64,000 nucleotides of DNA from Acytostelium subglobosum LB1 (lineage: Eukaryota > Evosea > Eumycetozoa > Acytosteliales > Acytosteliaceae). The DNA is taken from NCBI RefSeq assembly GCF_000787575.1, contig NW_012236520.1, positions 186,001-250,000 of the forward strand, in the 5' to 3' direction. Each line of letters opens with the position of its first letter. Within the stretch, counting starts at the first letter, position 1. Made by a program: the position numbers and the translations under genes. The notes beneath the pieces are model-generated. The model was not told the DNA's origin. It saw only the letters and a program-made list of their open reading frames with translations, and made no database searches. Positions 13,384-24,567 of this stretch are shown here, in pieces.

Positions 13384-15457
13384 AGTTGTGGAGGTGGAAG
13401 TGGATGTGGAAGTGGGAGTGGGATAACTAAAGGCTGATGGATACCACCAACAACATGGGCAGGTGGTAGATGTTGGTCGGCAAGTGATAGATGGTTTTGT
13501 TGTCTGTAGGCATTAGGATATGGAGGGAAAAATGGATTGCCCTGAGCATGAACTGGTTGTAGATGGTGGACATTCCAATTGTTGACTGGTTGTGGTAGTT
13601 GTTGGTTGTTGTCGACAAGTGATTGTTGGCGTTGTTGTTGTTGGACGTCAATCACATTTTTGACAATGTGTGATGGTTTGCTTGGACCTGGTTTACTTGG
13701 ACTTGGTGTCTTGGTTTGATTCGACCTGGGAGGTTCCTCGCCTAAGTCTAGTTTGACTTGGACAGGATTTCCAAAGACCTACCAAGGTATAAAGATAAAG
13801 ATGTCAACAGATAATTTGTTATTAGTAAGTATAATATTGTCGAGCATTGATGATACATACATCGAAACATTGGAGCTTGCGGGTCTCAGTAGATAGTTTC
13901 CTCCTGAAGAAAGGTGCTACTGATATGCCTTGTTGGAAGTGGAGCAAGCCAGGAAGGCGACCATCAGTCTCATACATCGCTACCAAGAACAGTTGTTTCT
14001 TGGTTAGCAGATCCAACTCATCCCTGTGCACCAAGGTGATTAGATGGCTGTCCAGATTGAGTCTCTTCATGTGTAGCCTCCTCAAGTCGTCATCGCATGT
14101 AGAATTGATATTGGCCAGGCCTGTCTTTGGAGAGGTTTCTTGAGTGATGTATCGCACCATGTTGCCCAAGTGATCGATGACCATAATTCCAAATCGTTTG
14201 GGAGTTTCACTCTTCTTCCTCTCCTTTAGCACGACCTCACTCGTATTCCCTCCACTCTTGTTCTTCTTGTTTGTATTGGTGGCTGTGGTGTTCATTGTCA
14301 AGCAGTTGACCCGTATGATCATTGGGCATCGGTGATTAGCATCAAAAAACTTGCCAATGTACACGTCCATGATGTCAGGGTCCTCCAAGTTCTTTGGATT
14401 GAGTGTCAGGAAGAGGTCGCCAGACTCGTAGACGGTGTCATATACGATAGAGGAATCCAATGGGTTGACAGCGGTAGGGTCGAAAGATATGAGCTCAACC
14501 TTGAGGCGCCATGGCTTTGCCACTTGTCCGTGTCTGAGTCCAACATTCACGTTAGTGAGCCTTCCCCCACAATCGATGGTGATGGTGCCAGCGGCTTTGA
14601 TACGTAGTGGCGTGATATTCTGTTGTCCAATCATCATACTGGTCAAGGGCGTGACAATCTCGTTGCTCTTGGTTGTGTATGCGTTCTGTTTGAACCCATG
14701 TTCGATATCAGGTGGAATCTCCTGGGCCAGCCTTGGGTTGTAATACGTGGTCCAGTACAAACCACAGTCATTTATGATTGTGTACTTGAGTGCGTAGCCA
14801 AGATGATGGTCTCCTGTTTCAGACCAGGCCTGGGTGGGGTCTGCCATTGGAAGGTGCTCGTACGACACTCCGTGCACAGACTGCAAGGTGAACACAAACT
14901 GGAAGATGTTTGATTGTACAAATCGGTCGCTTAGATAGTCCGCACTGATGGTTATCGATGGGGCGTCCATAGGAGGTTGGTTGGCCGATGGTTCATCTTG
15001 AGGTGGCGTATGAGCAGGTGGAGGAGGAGATGGTGTTGTCTCTTGGGATAACGAATCCAGAGGCAAAGCAGAAGGTGAAGATGGAGCAACAGGAGACGAT
15101 GATGACCATGATGGTGTAGATGGAGCAAAGGGAGAGGATGTTGGCGACGTCGATGGTGACAATGTTTGAGTGGGCGTTGTCGTTGAGGACGTCGAAGTAG
15201 TTGTTGTGGACGAGGAGGTTGTTGATGTGGACCATGAAGGTGACCTCGAGTTTGTCGATGGTAGTGTTGTTGTTACACGTTTGAACTCTGGACGATCATA
15301 CATGTACTTGACTAACTCCAAGTTATTTTTAGTGTCCATTACACTTCGGAGTCGATGACAGATACCATACTTGAGCTGGGAAGGTTCCAATAATACGTAT
15401 AGAAACTTGTCCGAGTTCACGATCAGTGATGGGTCAACTTCTTTTTCGTTAGTGTCG

Positions 15458-15489
<32 letters not shown>

Positions 15490-15690
15490 GGCGATGATTG
15501 GTGTTGTTGATACAGCAGGAATAGTGTTTAATTTTAAGCATGATGATATACGATGAAATGTCTCATGAATGGATCTATATTGTTGATCAACAGTTTTGCG
15601 TTTGTTGCTTTTATTGTTGTTGTTGGATGATTTATTGATGTTGTTGTTGTTGTTGTTATTATTGTTATTGTTATTATTGTTGCTTATCAT
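13221..15690 (-). CDS. Large nuclear-type protein, possible CudA-family DNA-binding regulator
   Basis: Two exons, 15690-13861 and 13778-13221, separated by an intron of 82 nt, give 795 aa. The start is the ATG at 15688-15690; codons just upstream lack an ATG. The N-terminus is polyAsn-rich. A conserved segment follows (DKFLYVLLEPSQLKYGICHRL), then a Ser/Thr/Pro-rich linker, then a ~330-residue folded core (VQSNIFQFVFTLQSVHG..., ITPLRIKAAGTITIDCGG..., PWRLKVELISFDP...) ending near QCFD at the exon junction. Exon 2 encodes a Pro/Ser tail (TPSPSKPGPSKPS) and a long polyGln tract. The length and layout would fit CudA, the dictyostelid developmental DNA-binding protein, but I cannot confirm that from memory and another family is possible. 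The core looks globular and conserved. Confidence 0.8.
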
Positions 15691-15979
15691 TATTGTATAA
15701 TACACAGACACTTAAATAACTTATGTTATTAAGTTATAACAACAACTACAGAGACAAATATAATGAATGAACAATGATCACGATGTTGGCACTAATGTAA
15801 TGAATAATTGATAAGTTGAGTGACAAATGATCAGGTGGTTTGAATGAATGAATGAATGAATGAAACGTTTAAAGTGGATGTGTCTTTACCAGGATGGGAT
15901 TAGTCAAATTTGACCCCGATGATGATCACAAAAGCACTCAAATTCGGGAATAGGCAGGATCAAATACCACACTAGATAT
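15691..15979. other. Short intergenic spacer
   Basis: AT-rich 5' flank of the preceding minus-strand gene, with a GAAT tetranucleotide run near 15841-15864. No gene is seen. Confidence 0.4.
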
Positions 15980-16342
15980 TTATTTCTGAGTTTGTGATCT
16001 ATCTAAGAATGAACCCCTCAAGCTGATGGTTGTTTGCATTGGCATAATTTGCCCAAAATGAAATGTTTTCAATTGATCCCGACTTACTAGCTGTGGACCT
16101 TTATCGACGACACAGTCCAGTTCTGGAAATAGTTGTAAGAGTGATTCAACTGTTACTACAGGCATATTACTGGTTGGTTGAAGGAGGTTCTCTTTGATGT
16201 ACTTGATCTTATCGCTAGTGGCCTCGAGTATGTCTGTGTGATGCTGATTGAGATTTTTGACAGCTGTATCCCTCTCCTCAGTTGTAAGAGGTGGCGTCTG
16301 TGATGCAATCCATTTTCTCATTTGTCTGACACCGTCCTCCAT
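15980..16342 (-). CDS. Small conserved-looking protein of unknown function (120 aa)
   Basis: I do not recognise this protein. It opens with ATG at 16342 (MEDGVRQMRKWIASQTPP), is helical and charged, and has no signal peptide or membrane segment. The frame is open to 15980. A consensus splice donor (GTAAGTCGG) lies in the frame after ...DKGPQL, near 16090. Splicing from it to an AG just before GGGTTCATTC would replace the last ~29 residues by a short GFILR tail. The C-terminus is therefore uncertain, while the first ~90 residues are the same in both versions. The gene lies between two well-supported minus-strand genes, with flanks of about 140 and 290 nt. Confidence 0.55.
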   Translation of the reverse strand: MEDGVRQMRKWIASQTPPLTTEERDTAVKNLNQHHTDILEATSDKIKYIKENLLQPTSNMPVVTVESLLQLFPELDCVVDKGPQLVSRDQLKTFHFGQIMPMQTTISLRGSFLDRSQTQK

Positions 16343-16483
16343 CTCTTTGTGATCATATATACAACTAATAAATACTACTTATTATTATACAGAAATAATC
16401 ATTACACAATTATTTCAAAATAAGAATGAACAAAGGGAATAGTCCCTTTGGATATTTTGTTGTCAAGTTGACCATCAATCAAT

Positions 16484-19400
16484 TTATACTATCATGTATC
16501 TTTTGTTGCTACGTTGCTTCGCTGCTGACTTGTTACCAACACCACCAATGATACCATTGATACTGTGATGGTTGCCATTGGATGATCTCTTTGATCGTTT
16601 CCACATCAACATAACAATCATTACACCAACAACACCAAAGATATAAATGAATGTGTTGTTCTTGTTGTTCTCCTCTTGTTTCCTGAATGAATGGATAGGT
16701 CAGCTAACAAGTCCACTACATCATCAATCAATCACACTTACTTATCAATGATCTCATGTATGTATCTAAAGTGATTGGTCTGTCCAGGTGGCAACTCAAA
16801 GGAGGATGGGAAGGGGAATAGTGATTCGTAAAAGTCATGGATGACCTTGATCACAAGATGTGCTGTTGGCTTGTCATGGTTGATGTTGTCGTTGAGACAG
16901 ATGAACTTGTGGCGTCGCTGTCTAACTCCATCCAACTTTGTCTGTGTCGAATTGTCATTGTCGTCCACCATGAGGAATGCCACCTCGTCCGTGCCCTCAA
17001 TCGACGTTCTGTACATTGTGCGCTTGGCATAGGACTTGTGAATCTCCATCAGTGTCTTGTTCGAAGCCTTCAACACTTCCAAATCGATACGACATGCTTC
17101 CAACTCTTTCTGGCCAACTTCCAGTGTGTTGTTGTCGACTGCTGGGGTAGTGGCTTTTGGCGCGGTAGTAGCTGTGACTGTGGCTGTGGCTGTAGCTACG
17201 GCTGTGGCTGTGGCTGTCTGAGTTGCTGGGATCACTGGAACTGCCGCGGTTGATCCTGAGTCCTCAGACGACTCTGAAGAGGAAGATGATGAGTCGCTAG
17301 AGTCGGAGGAGGAGGATTCTTCCACAATCACAGGTGCCGGTGTGGGATGTCGCAACTCCATACATGTCTTGTAGAGGTCGGACTTGAACTCTTTGAATGT
17401 TGTAGGCTTCAATGGTGTGCTAAATACATTGATGGCAAGTGTTCGCAGTTCGTTCTCATTCAAATATCCATCGCGATTGATATCTATCTCCTTGGCCCAT
17501 AACTTATCCAAGTCGAATGGTACCTTCTTGTGGATCAAGTAATAAAAGTATGAGAATGCGTACTGCATATCCTTTGGGTTCCTCAGACTGTGCTTGCTTG
17601 TCATCTCCCACTGTGCAGGCCATCTTTGTCGATAGCGTTAGTACATGTATAGCCCCTCTCCATCGTCCTGTGTCGCTACTCACTTTTGTTGTATCTCCTC
17701 CATTAGGTCTCGATCGATCATGTGAGGCATGTGTGCAGGTACCTTCCTTGGCGATGATCCAAACTCGACGGTATACAGTCTGTTGACATACTTGAGTGAA
17801 TCGGCAAACATGTCCAACAGCTTACGTTGACCACCTTTGGCCAAACTGACCATCTCGGCACTGTTGTTGCTGTCTTCTTGGGCGACGATGTTCTCCCACG
17901 GGTATATCTCACCCTCATCTCGCAGGGTCTGCTCCATCTCTCTGTTCAATGTGTACTTCTTCATCGCCAGCTCGTGCGGATCGATGGCTTTGCTCTGTAG
18001 TAGCTCAGAAACATACTTGGAGTCGTCCTCCTTGGTCTGTACTGGCTCAACATATCGCATTGGCAGTAAGATATCGTCAACTTGTTGTTGTAATGGTTGT
18101 GGTTGTGGTTGTTGTTCGAACGACATCAGACCCCTGTGGGCTCCAGGACGTTGATGAGGAGGAATATCTTTGTTCTCCTTCTGTTGTTGCTCCTGCTCTA
18201 AGATGACTTTGCTCTCCTCATCATGGTTGTTGGTGAACAGTCTCTTCTCCTCTCCATTTGAGTCAAACACGTTGGCCACATCCTCAGACTCGCCCTGAGC
18301 CTGGTCAAGGTCCTGAATTTCAGTCACCACCTGTTCTCCCTCTATCAGTGCGCCCTCCCCAGGTTGTGGTGGATCAATGGCATTGGTGACATTGGTGCTC
18401 GCTGGAGATGTGGTCGCTCCTCCTGTTGCTCCTGCTGTTGCTGCAGTCGTGTTGTTGCTTGGTAATGTGACAGGAGGTTCAGTTGGGGTGACCAATGTAG
18501 ACAGAGTGATGTTGAAGTCCTTGGTGATGGACACTTTCTCGGTGCCAGTGCCCTTTTCAAATGTGATGGATATGGAGACGTTCTGGAAGGTGATGTTATG
18601 ATGGAATGTCAATGTCATCATCTTGTGCTTTTGTGAAATGGATGCCGTTCGCACCAGTAACACATTGTCATGTGTGCCATCAGTGATCGATGCATCTCCA
18701 ACAAGCTTTGTAAGATTGAAGTAGACTGCCGATGTTCCATTGGCTATATTAATTAATGTCTTGATTGATTGATGGATGGATAGATGAGTTAGTTGATCGA
18801 TCGATTGAATTATTGATGGAATGATTGATGAGAGGCCAACATACTTGATTCGTGATCTCATAACCGATCATACCGCTGGCCATCAATTCCGTGCCACAAT
18901 CACCGGCATCGAATCCACAGTCGGCATTCTTGCACATACGATCGCAGTGAGTGTCTCCGATCCAAGAGTCAGGACAGCCACGAGAACAATAGTTCTTGGC
19001 CCTGTTGCCTGCGGTAGAGTCTGTGCGCGGCGTACCAGTTGATTGGCCTCGTGACCACCTCGTCTTGACCTTGCCCGTGCTATTGTCACAGTCGCCTGCA
19101 TCGAAATCGCACAGCGTGACGTTACAGGCTGCATCGCAGAAGCCATCGCCTATCCAGTTGCTTGGACAGCCTTCATTGCAGTTGGGCACGGGCCAGCTGA
19201 GGAACACCTTCTGGCCACCGCCCTGCGTCAGAAAGTCGTCTGGATAGACGGGGCGGCCAAACATAACGTCGTCGTTCAGGTACAGGAACTTCTTGGACAG
19301 GCCAGGTATGCGGTGCAGATGCGTCTCGATTGACGGCGAGCTGAACGTTGGCAGGTCTGACTTGTTCTTGAAGATCTCCTCGTGCGTGACCACCGTCAGC

Positions 19401-20073
19401 TTTGGATTGCTCAGGTCGATCCAGTTGGGCACCTGGCCATTGGTCACCAAGAACACATGTCTTACCCATGGTGCAAACTGTTCCACCGATCGCAGTGAGT
19501 ACTTCAACTCCTGATTGTCGATGTACCTGCTCGGAGGATTATCATCTCTATAACATTTATGTTTGTTTGGGTCTTGTTTCTCTTGACATTCTGGTACTGT
19601 TTGTTTGATTGTTTGTTGTCATCGTTGTTAGTTATGACTGATTGAATGATTGATTGATAGTCAGTAAACATAACATACTTGTTGGATCTCTCATCCTTCG
19701 TTTGAGATCAGTGACAGCCTTTATCAGTTGAGGGTCTGATCCATTGACCCATGTGTACACTATATCGATTGGCTCTGCACAGAGTATGCTCTGGTAGTTA
19801 TGTCCGCCGACATTATCAGACATCTGATTGATCATGTGAGCTAGTTAAGATGTTAGCACCATGCATGTCATTGTATTCATTCAATCCAATTCAATCAAAC
19901 AATGACATACAAGTCTTTGTAGATACACCATACATCGATACCAAATGGAAGACGGTGTTAAAGGAGATGAATGCGCCCAAGATACAAAGTGCCATTCCCC
20001 ATCTACTCGAGAGGAATGAGTAGAACTTGAACTGAAACACCTTGGTTATATGATTACTATCATTCTTTGTCAT
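16484..20073 (-). CDS. UDP-GlcNAc:lysosomal-enzyme GlcNAc-1-phosphotransferase alpha/beta subunit (GNPTAB type)
   Basis: Golgi enzyme that transfers GlcNAc-1-phosphate to glycans of lysosomal enzymes. Six exons with consistent phase are inferred: 20073-19911, 19840-19679, 19596-18845, 18759-17684, 17623-16742 and 16682-16484, giving 1077 aa (human 1256). In order: a cytosolic tail and N-terminal membrane segment (WGMALCILGAFISFNTVFHLV); the Stealth CR1 motif DIVYTWVNGSD; DNQELKYSLRS and FLYLNDDVMFG of the catalytic core; two Notch/LNR-type Cys repeats (CNEGCPSNWIGDGFC and CSRGCPDSWIGDTHC); a low-complexity insert; KVPAHMPHMIDRDLM; an EF-hand (DINRDGYLNENEL); an acidic Ser run; KFICLNDNINHD with FYESLFPFPSSFELP; and a C-terminal membrane segment in the last exon followed by a basic tail. 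Both termini should be cytosolic. The last exon is too short to stand out by itself. Confidence 0.95.
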
Positions 20074-20535
20074 TCTCTCTCTATCTCTATCTCTACTATA
20101 TCTATATCATTAGCAACTGTTGTATTTGTTATAAGTATATGTTATAAGTATATGTTTGTTTGTGTGTGAATGTTGAAGTGATTGAGTCAGTGAGATAGTG
20201 ACGTGTTGAATGAATGAATGAAGGTCGTTAGCATTGATTGGTTGGATGACCCGCAACACACCCCCCTCATCATGTACAAGTTGACCAATGGGCTTTGCAG
20301 AATGAATGGCAAAGTTCAATCGACGTTTCGTATCAGATATGTTTTGAAGATTTTATCAATAGATCACTCAATCACTCAATCAATCCATCAATCAGATTCA
20401 GATATAAATATATAGATATACTTTTACTTAAGGTATGGCCATTCTCGTGGCCATTGGCAACAGGCAAGCGCTGCCCATGTGTGTTGTGTGGCGTTGTCCA
20501 GTCCACATTTATTAACAAACTAACAAACAAACTGA
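20074..20535. other. Intergenic between tandem minus-strand genes
   Basis: AT-rich, with GAAT and CAAT repeats. It contains the 5' flank of the phosphotransferase gene and the 3' flank of the oxidoreductase gene. I see no supported gene. Confidence 0.5.
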
Positions 20536-21786
20536 CTACTTGTTGGACTTGGCAGTGGCAGTTCCAATGTTGACAACTCCTCGTGGTTTGCCAAGTGACT
20601 TGTGAATGTTGTCCAGGAAGACACCTTTGGACTTGACCATCTTTACAAGGAAGCCTGGTATGATCATGCCGTTGGGCAGATGTGCCAGACCGTCGTTGCG
20701 ACCAAGTGTCACAAACATCATGGTACCAGGTGTCTTGTACTTGGTCCACTTCTTGGCAGAGAATGTGGTGCTGGCCTTGAGGTTGCGTGCCAGCAGCTCA
20801 GCGTGATTCCTTGCGTTGTACAGTGTCTTGATCTCCTCGACGTTGGTGATGTCACCCACAGCAAAGATGTTCTGGTAGCCCTCGACCTGCATGTACTCGT
20901 TGACCTTTAGACGGCCCTCGCCATCGATCGCATCGCCAAAGTGCTCGGCCATCGGCTCATTGTTAATCTTGTTGCCGATGCACCAAAAGACGAGATCCGC
21001 TTCGATGTTGCCGTACTCTGAGTCGGTGGGGAATGTCTTCATCTCGAGCTCGTAGCCAAAGTATGACTGTTGCCTCAGGTGCTCCTGGACGTGGTCTGGC
21101 ACGACGATCGATGTGTTGAACATCAACTTGACGCCCATATCCACCAGCTTCTTGTTCATCTTTTTGGTAAACTTGTCGTTGACCTGTGGCGCCACCAATC
21201 TGTCTGAGTTGTGCACGAGCTGTACACACTTGCCCTTGAAGTCCGTGGCGATCTCGCCAGCCAGCTCGACGCCGACCGCGCCACCACCGACAATCATCAC
21301 CTTTTGCGCCTGGCGTATAGTCTCCTTGATGTCGGTGAAGTATTGATAGGCGTACGACACGTCCAGTGGCGACTTGAATGGCGACAGGTTGTTGGTACCC
21401 GTGGCAATGATCAAAAAGTCAAAGGGCAGTTCTTCGCCGCTGTCCATTAGCACGCGTGTGGGTGACACGTTAATTGCCAGGCCGTGTACAAAGCGACCGC
21501 GCTTCAACATGCCGGCGTATGGTATGAAGCATTTTCTAGAGACCTCTGGCTCGACTATACATCTGAGTGATCCGGTGTTGATAAAGAATACATGTTTCTT
21601 CTCGACCACGGTAACATCGAAATTATCTTTCTCCAACTTCCTGGCGGCGATAATTCCACCATATCCACCTCCAACAATCACAACTCTTCCTTTACTACTT
21701 TTCTTATCCTTCTTTGTTGTTGTTGGTTCTGTAGTTGGTGTTGTAGTCTCTGTTGGTGTTATTTCTGAAGTTGATGTTGTAGACAT
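20536..21786 (-). CDS. FAD/NAD(P)-dependent oxidoreductase, AIF/FSP1-like (tandem copy 1)
   Basis: Intronless, 416 aa, of the pyridine nucleotide-disulfide oxidoreductase fold. After a Thr/Glu/Pro-rich leader of ~30 residues comes the FAD-binding Rossmann motif VVIVGGGYGGIIAARKLE. Next are the ATG motif (FLIIATGTNN), the NAD(P)-binding GxGxxG-type motif VMIVGGGAVGVELAGE and the second FAD motif NIFAVGDITN. There is no redox-active CxxxxC pair, which places it with AIF, AIFM2/FSP1 and NDH-2-like enzymes and away from the disulfide reductases. Likely role: NAD(P)H-dependent quinone reduction or a pro-death/antioxidant function, by family. No membrane segment is seen in this copy. It sits head-to-tail with a close paralogue at 22653-23858. 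Confidence 0.9.
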   Translation of the reverse strand: MSTTSTSEITPTETTTPTTEPTTTKKDKKSSKGRVVIVGGGYGGIIAARKLEKDNFDVTVVEKKHVFFINTGSLRCIVEPEVSRKCFIPYAGMLKRGRFVHGLAINVSPTRVLMDSGEELPFDFLIIATGTNNLSPFKSPLDVSYAYQYFTDIKETIRQAQKVMIVGGGAVGVELAGEIATDFKGKCVQLVHNSDRLVAPQVNDKFTKKMNKKLVDMGVKLMFNTSIVVPDHVQEHLRQQSYFGYELEMKTFPTDSEYGNIEADLVFWCIGNKINNEPMAEHFGDAIDGEGRLKVNEYMQVEGYQNIFAVGDITNVEEIKTLYNARNHAELLARNLKASTTFSAKKWTKYKTPGTMMFVTLGRNDGLAHLPNGMIIPGFLVKMVKSKGVFLDNIHKSLGKPRGVVNIGTATAKSNK

Positions 21787-22652
21787 TATTGATTGAATAT
21801 TTAATTAATTATTTGTATGTTTGATTGATTAATTGTTTGATTGATTGAGATAGAACCAAAGAATTAAAGAATAAGAATGAAGAAGAGAGAAGAGAGAGAT
21901 TAGATGGATGTCTTGATTTATTTGGTAGGTCAAGCAAACAACAAACAAACATGTGTGACGAAGATTGATTGTGTAAGTGTGTGTGAGGAGACAGTCAACA
22001 ACAACGACCCAGCCAACCAGACAGACAGCCAGGCCCAAAGGTAATAGATGACAGACTATGGACTGGGTCTATCATCACCGGTGGGCGTGATTCGATGGTT
22101 GATGCCATTATTGTTTGTTTTGCACAAGGCATTGGCATGCCCATTGTCTACAAAAACGAGTGGGTTCCACATGGACCTCACGAGATTAGCTCTCAAGGAT
22201 GTTTTGCACAATCGATCACCGGGTGTCCTCGCCCTTATTATCAGGTCTGAAATTTAATGTGTTCCGCACAACGAACTAATCGTCTATTTTTGTCATTCCC
22301 GTCAGTGATCTATGAAGAAAAAGTAGTCCTACTAATAAATATACATTAATATAATGACACTAAAGATGGGTGTAGAGGGAGGGAGATGCCAGAGTTAGTC
22401 GATGTTATTTGATTAATGTTATAAGGAATGATTTGATGGGTTGATGCAAACATTGAATGGATAAATGGATTGATGATTGTAGTGGTCGAATGTCGGACTG
22501 TCTATCGTAGGGGTTTATATACCTTTGGACCGATCAATCGAGTCCAATTGTTCGGGGTTGATCAAACACACACACAATCACAATTCCATCACATCACATG
22601 AATGTATGATCACTTCAAACACAACAATAATAATAACAAATATATATATATT
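21787..22652. other. Intergenic between the tandem oxidoreductase genes
   Basis: Promoter region of copy 1 and 3' flank of copy 2. The central part (22040-22330) is unusually GC-balanced for intergenic DNA here but shows no gene, tRNA or clear ncRNA signature. Confidence 0.45.
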
Positions 22653-23858
22653 TTATTTACCTATGTTCATTGGCTTGGGATTGCCAAGACTGCTCTGGAC
22701 CATTGAGATGAAGAGACCGCGAGACTTGACCATTTTGACGACAAAGCCAGGGATGACCGTGCCTCCAGCAGTCTGCGCCAGTCCGTCATTCTTGCCAACG
22801 GACACGAATATCAGTGGACCAGAGGGCTTGTAGACGGCCAACTTCTTCTTGGACTCGCAGGCCTTGAGGTTGGTGCAAATGATCGCGGCGTGATACTTGG
22901 CGTTGTAGTAGGTCTTTAGCTCCTTGGTGTTGGTGATGTCTCCGATGGCAAACACATTGTCGTGGCCCTCCACCTGCAAATGCTCGTTGACCTTGATGTG
23001 GCCGTGCTCGTCCAGCGCGCCACCAAAGTTCTCCTGCAGAAGCTCGTTGTTGATCTTGTTGCCGACGCACCAGAACACGAGGTCGGCTTCGACTTCGCCA
23101 TTGCTCGTCTGATAGGTGCGCATCTCGACGTTGTAGCCCAGCTGGCTCTGCTCACTCAGACTCTGCTTGATGTTGTCGGGCACGTCGAGCGAGGTGTTGA
23201 GCATCACATTGATGCCCATGCCCTTGAGCTTGTCGTGCATCTTGTCGGCGAACTTCTTGCCCATCTGTGGGCCGACCAGCTTGTCGGAGCGCTGGATGAG
23301 CGTGACGTTCTTGCCCTTGAACTCGGTCTTGATCTCGCCGGCCAGCTCCACACCGACGGGGCCACCGCCGACGATCAACACCTTGGTGGCGGTCTTGACC
23401 TTTTCTCTGATGTCGACGTAGTATTGGTAGGCGTGCGACAAGTCAGCGGGCGCCTTGAACGGGGTCATGTTGTTGGAGCCGGTGGCAATCACCAGGTAGT
23501 CAAATGCGAGCTCGTCGCCATTGTCCATGACGACCTTTTGTGCCGAGATTGCCGTGGCGGCATGATGCACCACCTTGCCATTCTTTAACATCTTGTCATA
23601 TGACAGGAAGCATTGTTTGGTCATGTCCGGCTCGACGATACATCTCAAAGCGGCAACATTATAAAAGAAGGCGGTCTTCTTTTCGACGACAGTGACATCA
23701 AAATCCTTATCAAGTTGACGAGCGAGGAATATACCTCCAAGTCCACCTCCAACAATAACAACCTTCTTTCTATCTGACATTCTTGCTGATGATGAATAAG
23801 TATAATTTATAAGTATTAATAATGGTATGACAAGTAGTATAAGTATAAGTATGAACAT
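22653..23858 (-). CDS. FAD/NAD(P)-dependent oxidoreductase, AIF/FSP1-like, with N-terminal membrane anchor (tandem copy 2)
   Basis: Intronless, 401 aa, closely related to the neighbour at 20536-21786 over its whole length. It has VVIVGGGLGGIFLARQLD (FAD), YLVIATGSNNMTPFK, VLIVGGGPVGVELAGE (NAD(P)) and NVFAIGDITN (second FAD motif), and no redox disulfide. Unlike the neighbour, it begins with a strongly hydrophobic stretch (MFILILILLVIPLLILIN), which should act as a signal anchor. A Met at residue 27 (MSDRKKVVIV) directly precedes the FAD motif and could start a soluble form. Tandem duplication followed by different N-termini suggests that the two enzymes work in different places in the cell. 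Confidence 0.9.
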   Translation of the reverse strand: MFILILILLVIPLLILINYTYSSSARMSDRKKVVIVGGGLGGIFLARQLDKDFDVTVVEKKTAFFYNVAALRCIVEPDMTKQCFLSYDKMLKNGKVVHHAATAISAQKVVMDNGDELAFDYLVIATGSNNMTPFKAPADLSHAYQYYVDIREKVKTATKVLIVGGGPVGVELAGEIKTEFKGKNVTLIQRSDKLVGPQMGKKFADKMHDKLKGMGINVMLNTSLDVPDNIKQSLSEQSQLGYNVEMRTYQTSNGEVEADLVFWCVGNKINNELLQENFGGALDEHGHIKVNEHLQVEGHDNVFAIGDITNTKELKTYYNAKYHAAIICTNLKACESKKKLAVYKPSGPLIFVSVGKNDGLAQTAGGTVIPGFVVKMVKSRGLFISMVQSSLGNPKPMNIGK

Positions 23859-24567
23859 TTGGTTTGGTGTTTTTACACTAGTGATGGTTCAGTCACAAGA
23901 GGTCAAGACCTTGATGTTTATAAATAGTTTGTGAGTTAGTATAATATGTAGTGAGCGAGCACATATCTCTATTGTCATTCGGTCCGTGGAACATCTGCCA
24001 GGTGGGGTCGTGGGCCAGTGTCCTTTCAAGACTGTTTGCCCCTTCACGCTCGTTGAACTTTTATTCTGATGAAAGATTTTCCATCGAATGTCATAATGAT
24101 TGGATTTGCAAAAAAGAAGGTGGGTTTTGGAAGACCTGCTTCTGTGTGTGCCTTTCACAAGTCATTTTCATCATCATGTTGATGTCCAATAGGAATGTTT
24201 TTATGACCCATTGCTAAAGATGTATGTTGGTTGATCATCTGGGTCCCAAGGACTGGACCATCTATCTCTCTTCTCCGCTTATGGGGGTGGTGATGCCCCC
24301 CCAATCAATCAATCCTAAAACCAACAGATATATTAAGATTAGTTAATGGATTGATTGACATGACAACTTAATTAATTGCTGGCAGCAACACAGACATAAC
24401 AGCTAGAAGTATGTTCTTTTCATACCACCACATTTATTCCTGAATCATAGAAGTCCAGTCCATAAGGTCTTTATTCTTCATCATCATGATCATTAAGATA
24501 TAGTTGGGGGAGTTAAAATACATTCAAATCAAACAATCCAGGAAGGATTGTGCTTGAAATCCAACTA
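23859..24567. other. Intergenic
   Basis: Promoter of oxidoreductase copy 2 and 3' flank of CCDC22. The stretch 23950-24310 has higher GC than usual spacer DNA and ends in G and C runs (GGGGGTGG, CCCCCCC). I see no open frame or tRNA in it; a non-coding transcript is possible but unsupported. Confidence 0.45.

Noticed and set aside
22048-22257. Open frame of about 70 codons between the oxidoreductase genes
   Set aside because: No signal peptide, domain or splice partner, and it overlaps the putative promoter.
23950-24310. GC-balanced spacer considered as a structured ncRNA or snoRNA gene
   Set aside because: A TGATGA box C-like motif is present, but no matching D box, no H/ACA hinge and no tRNA boxes.
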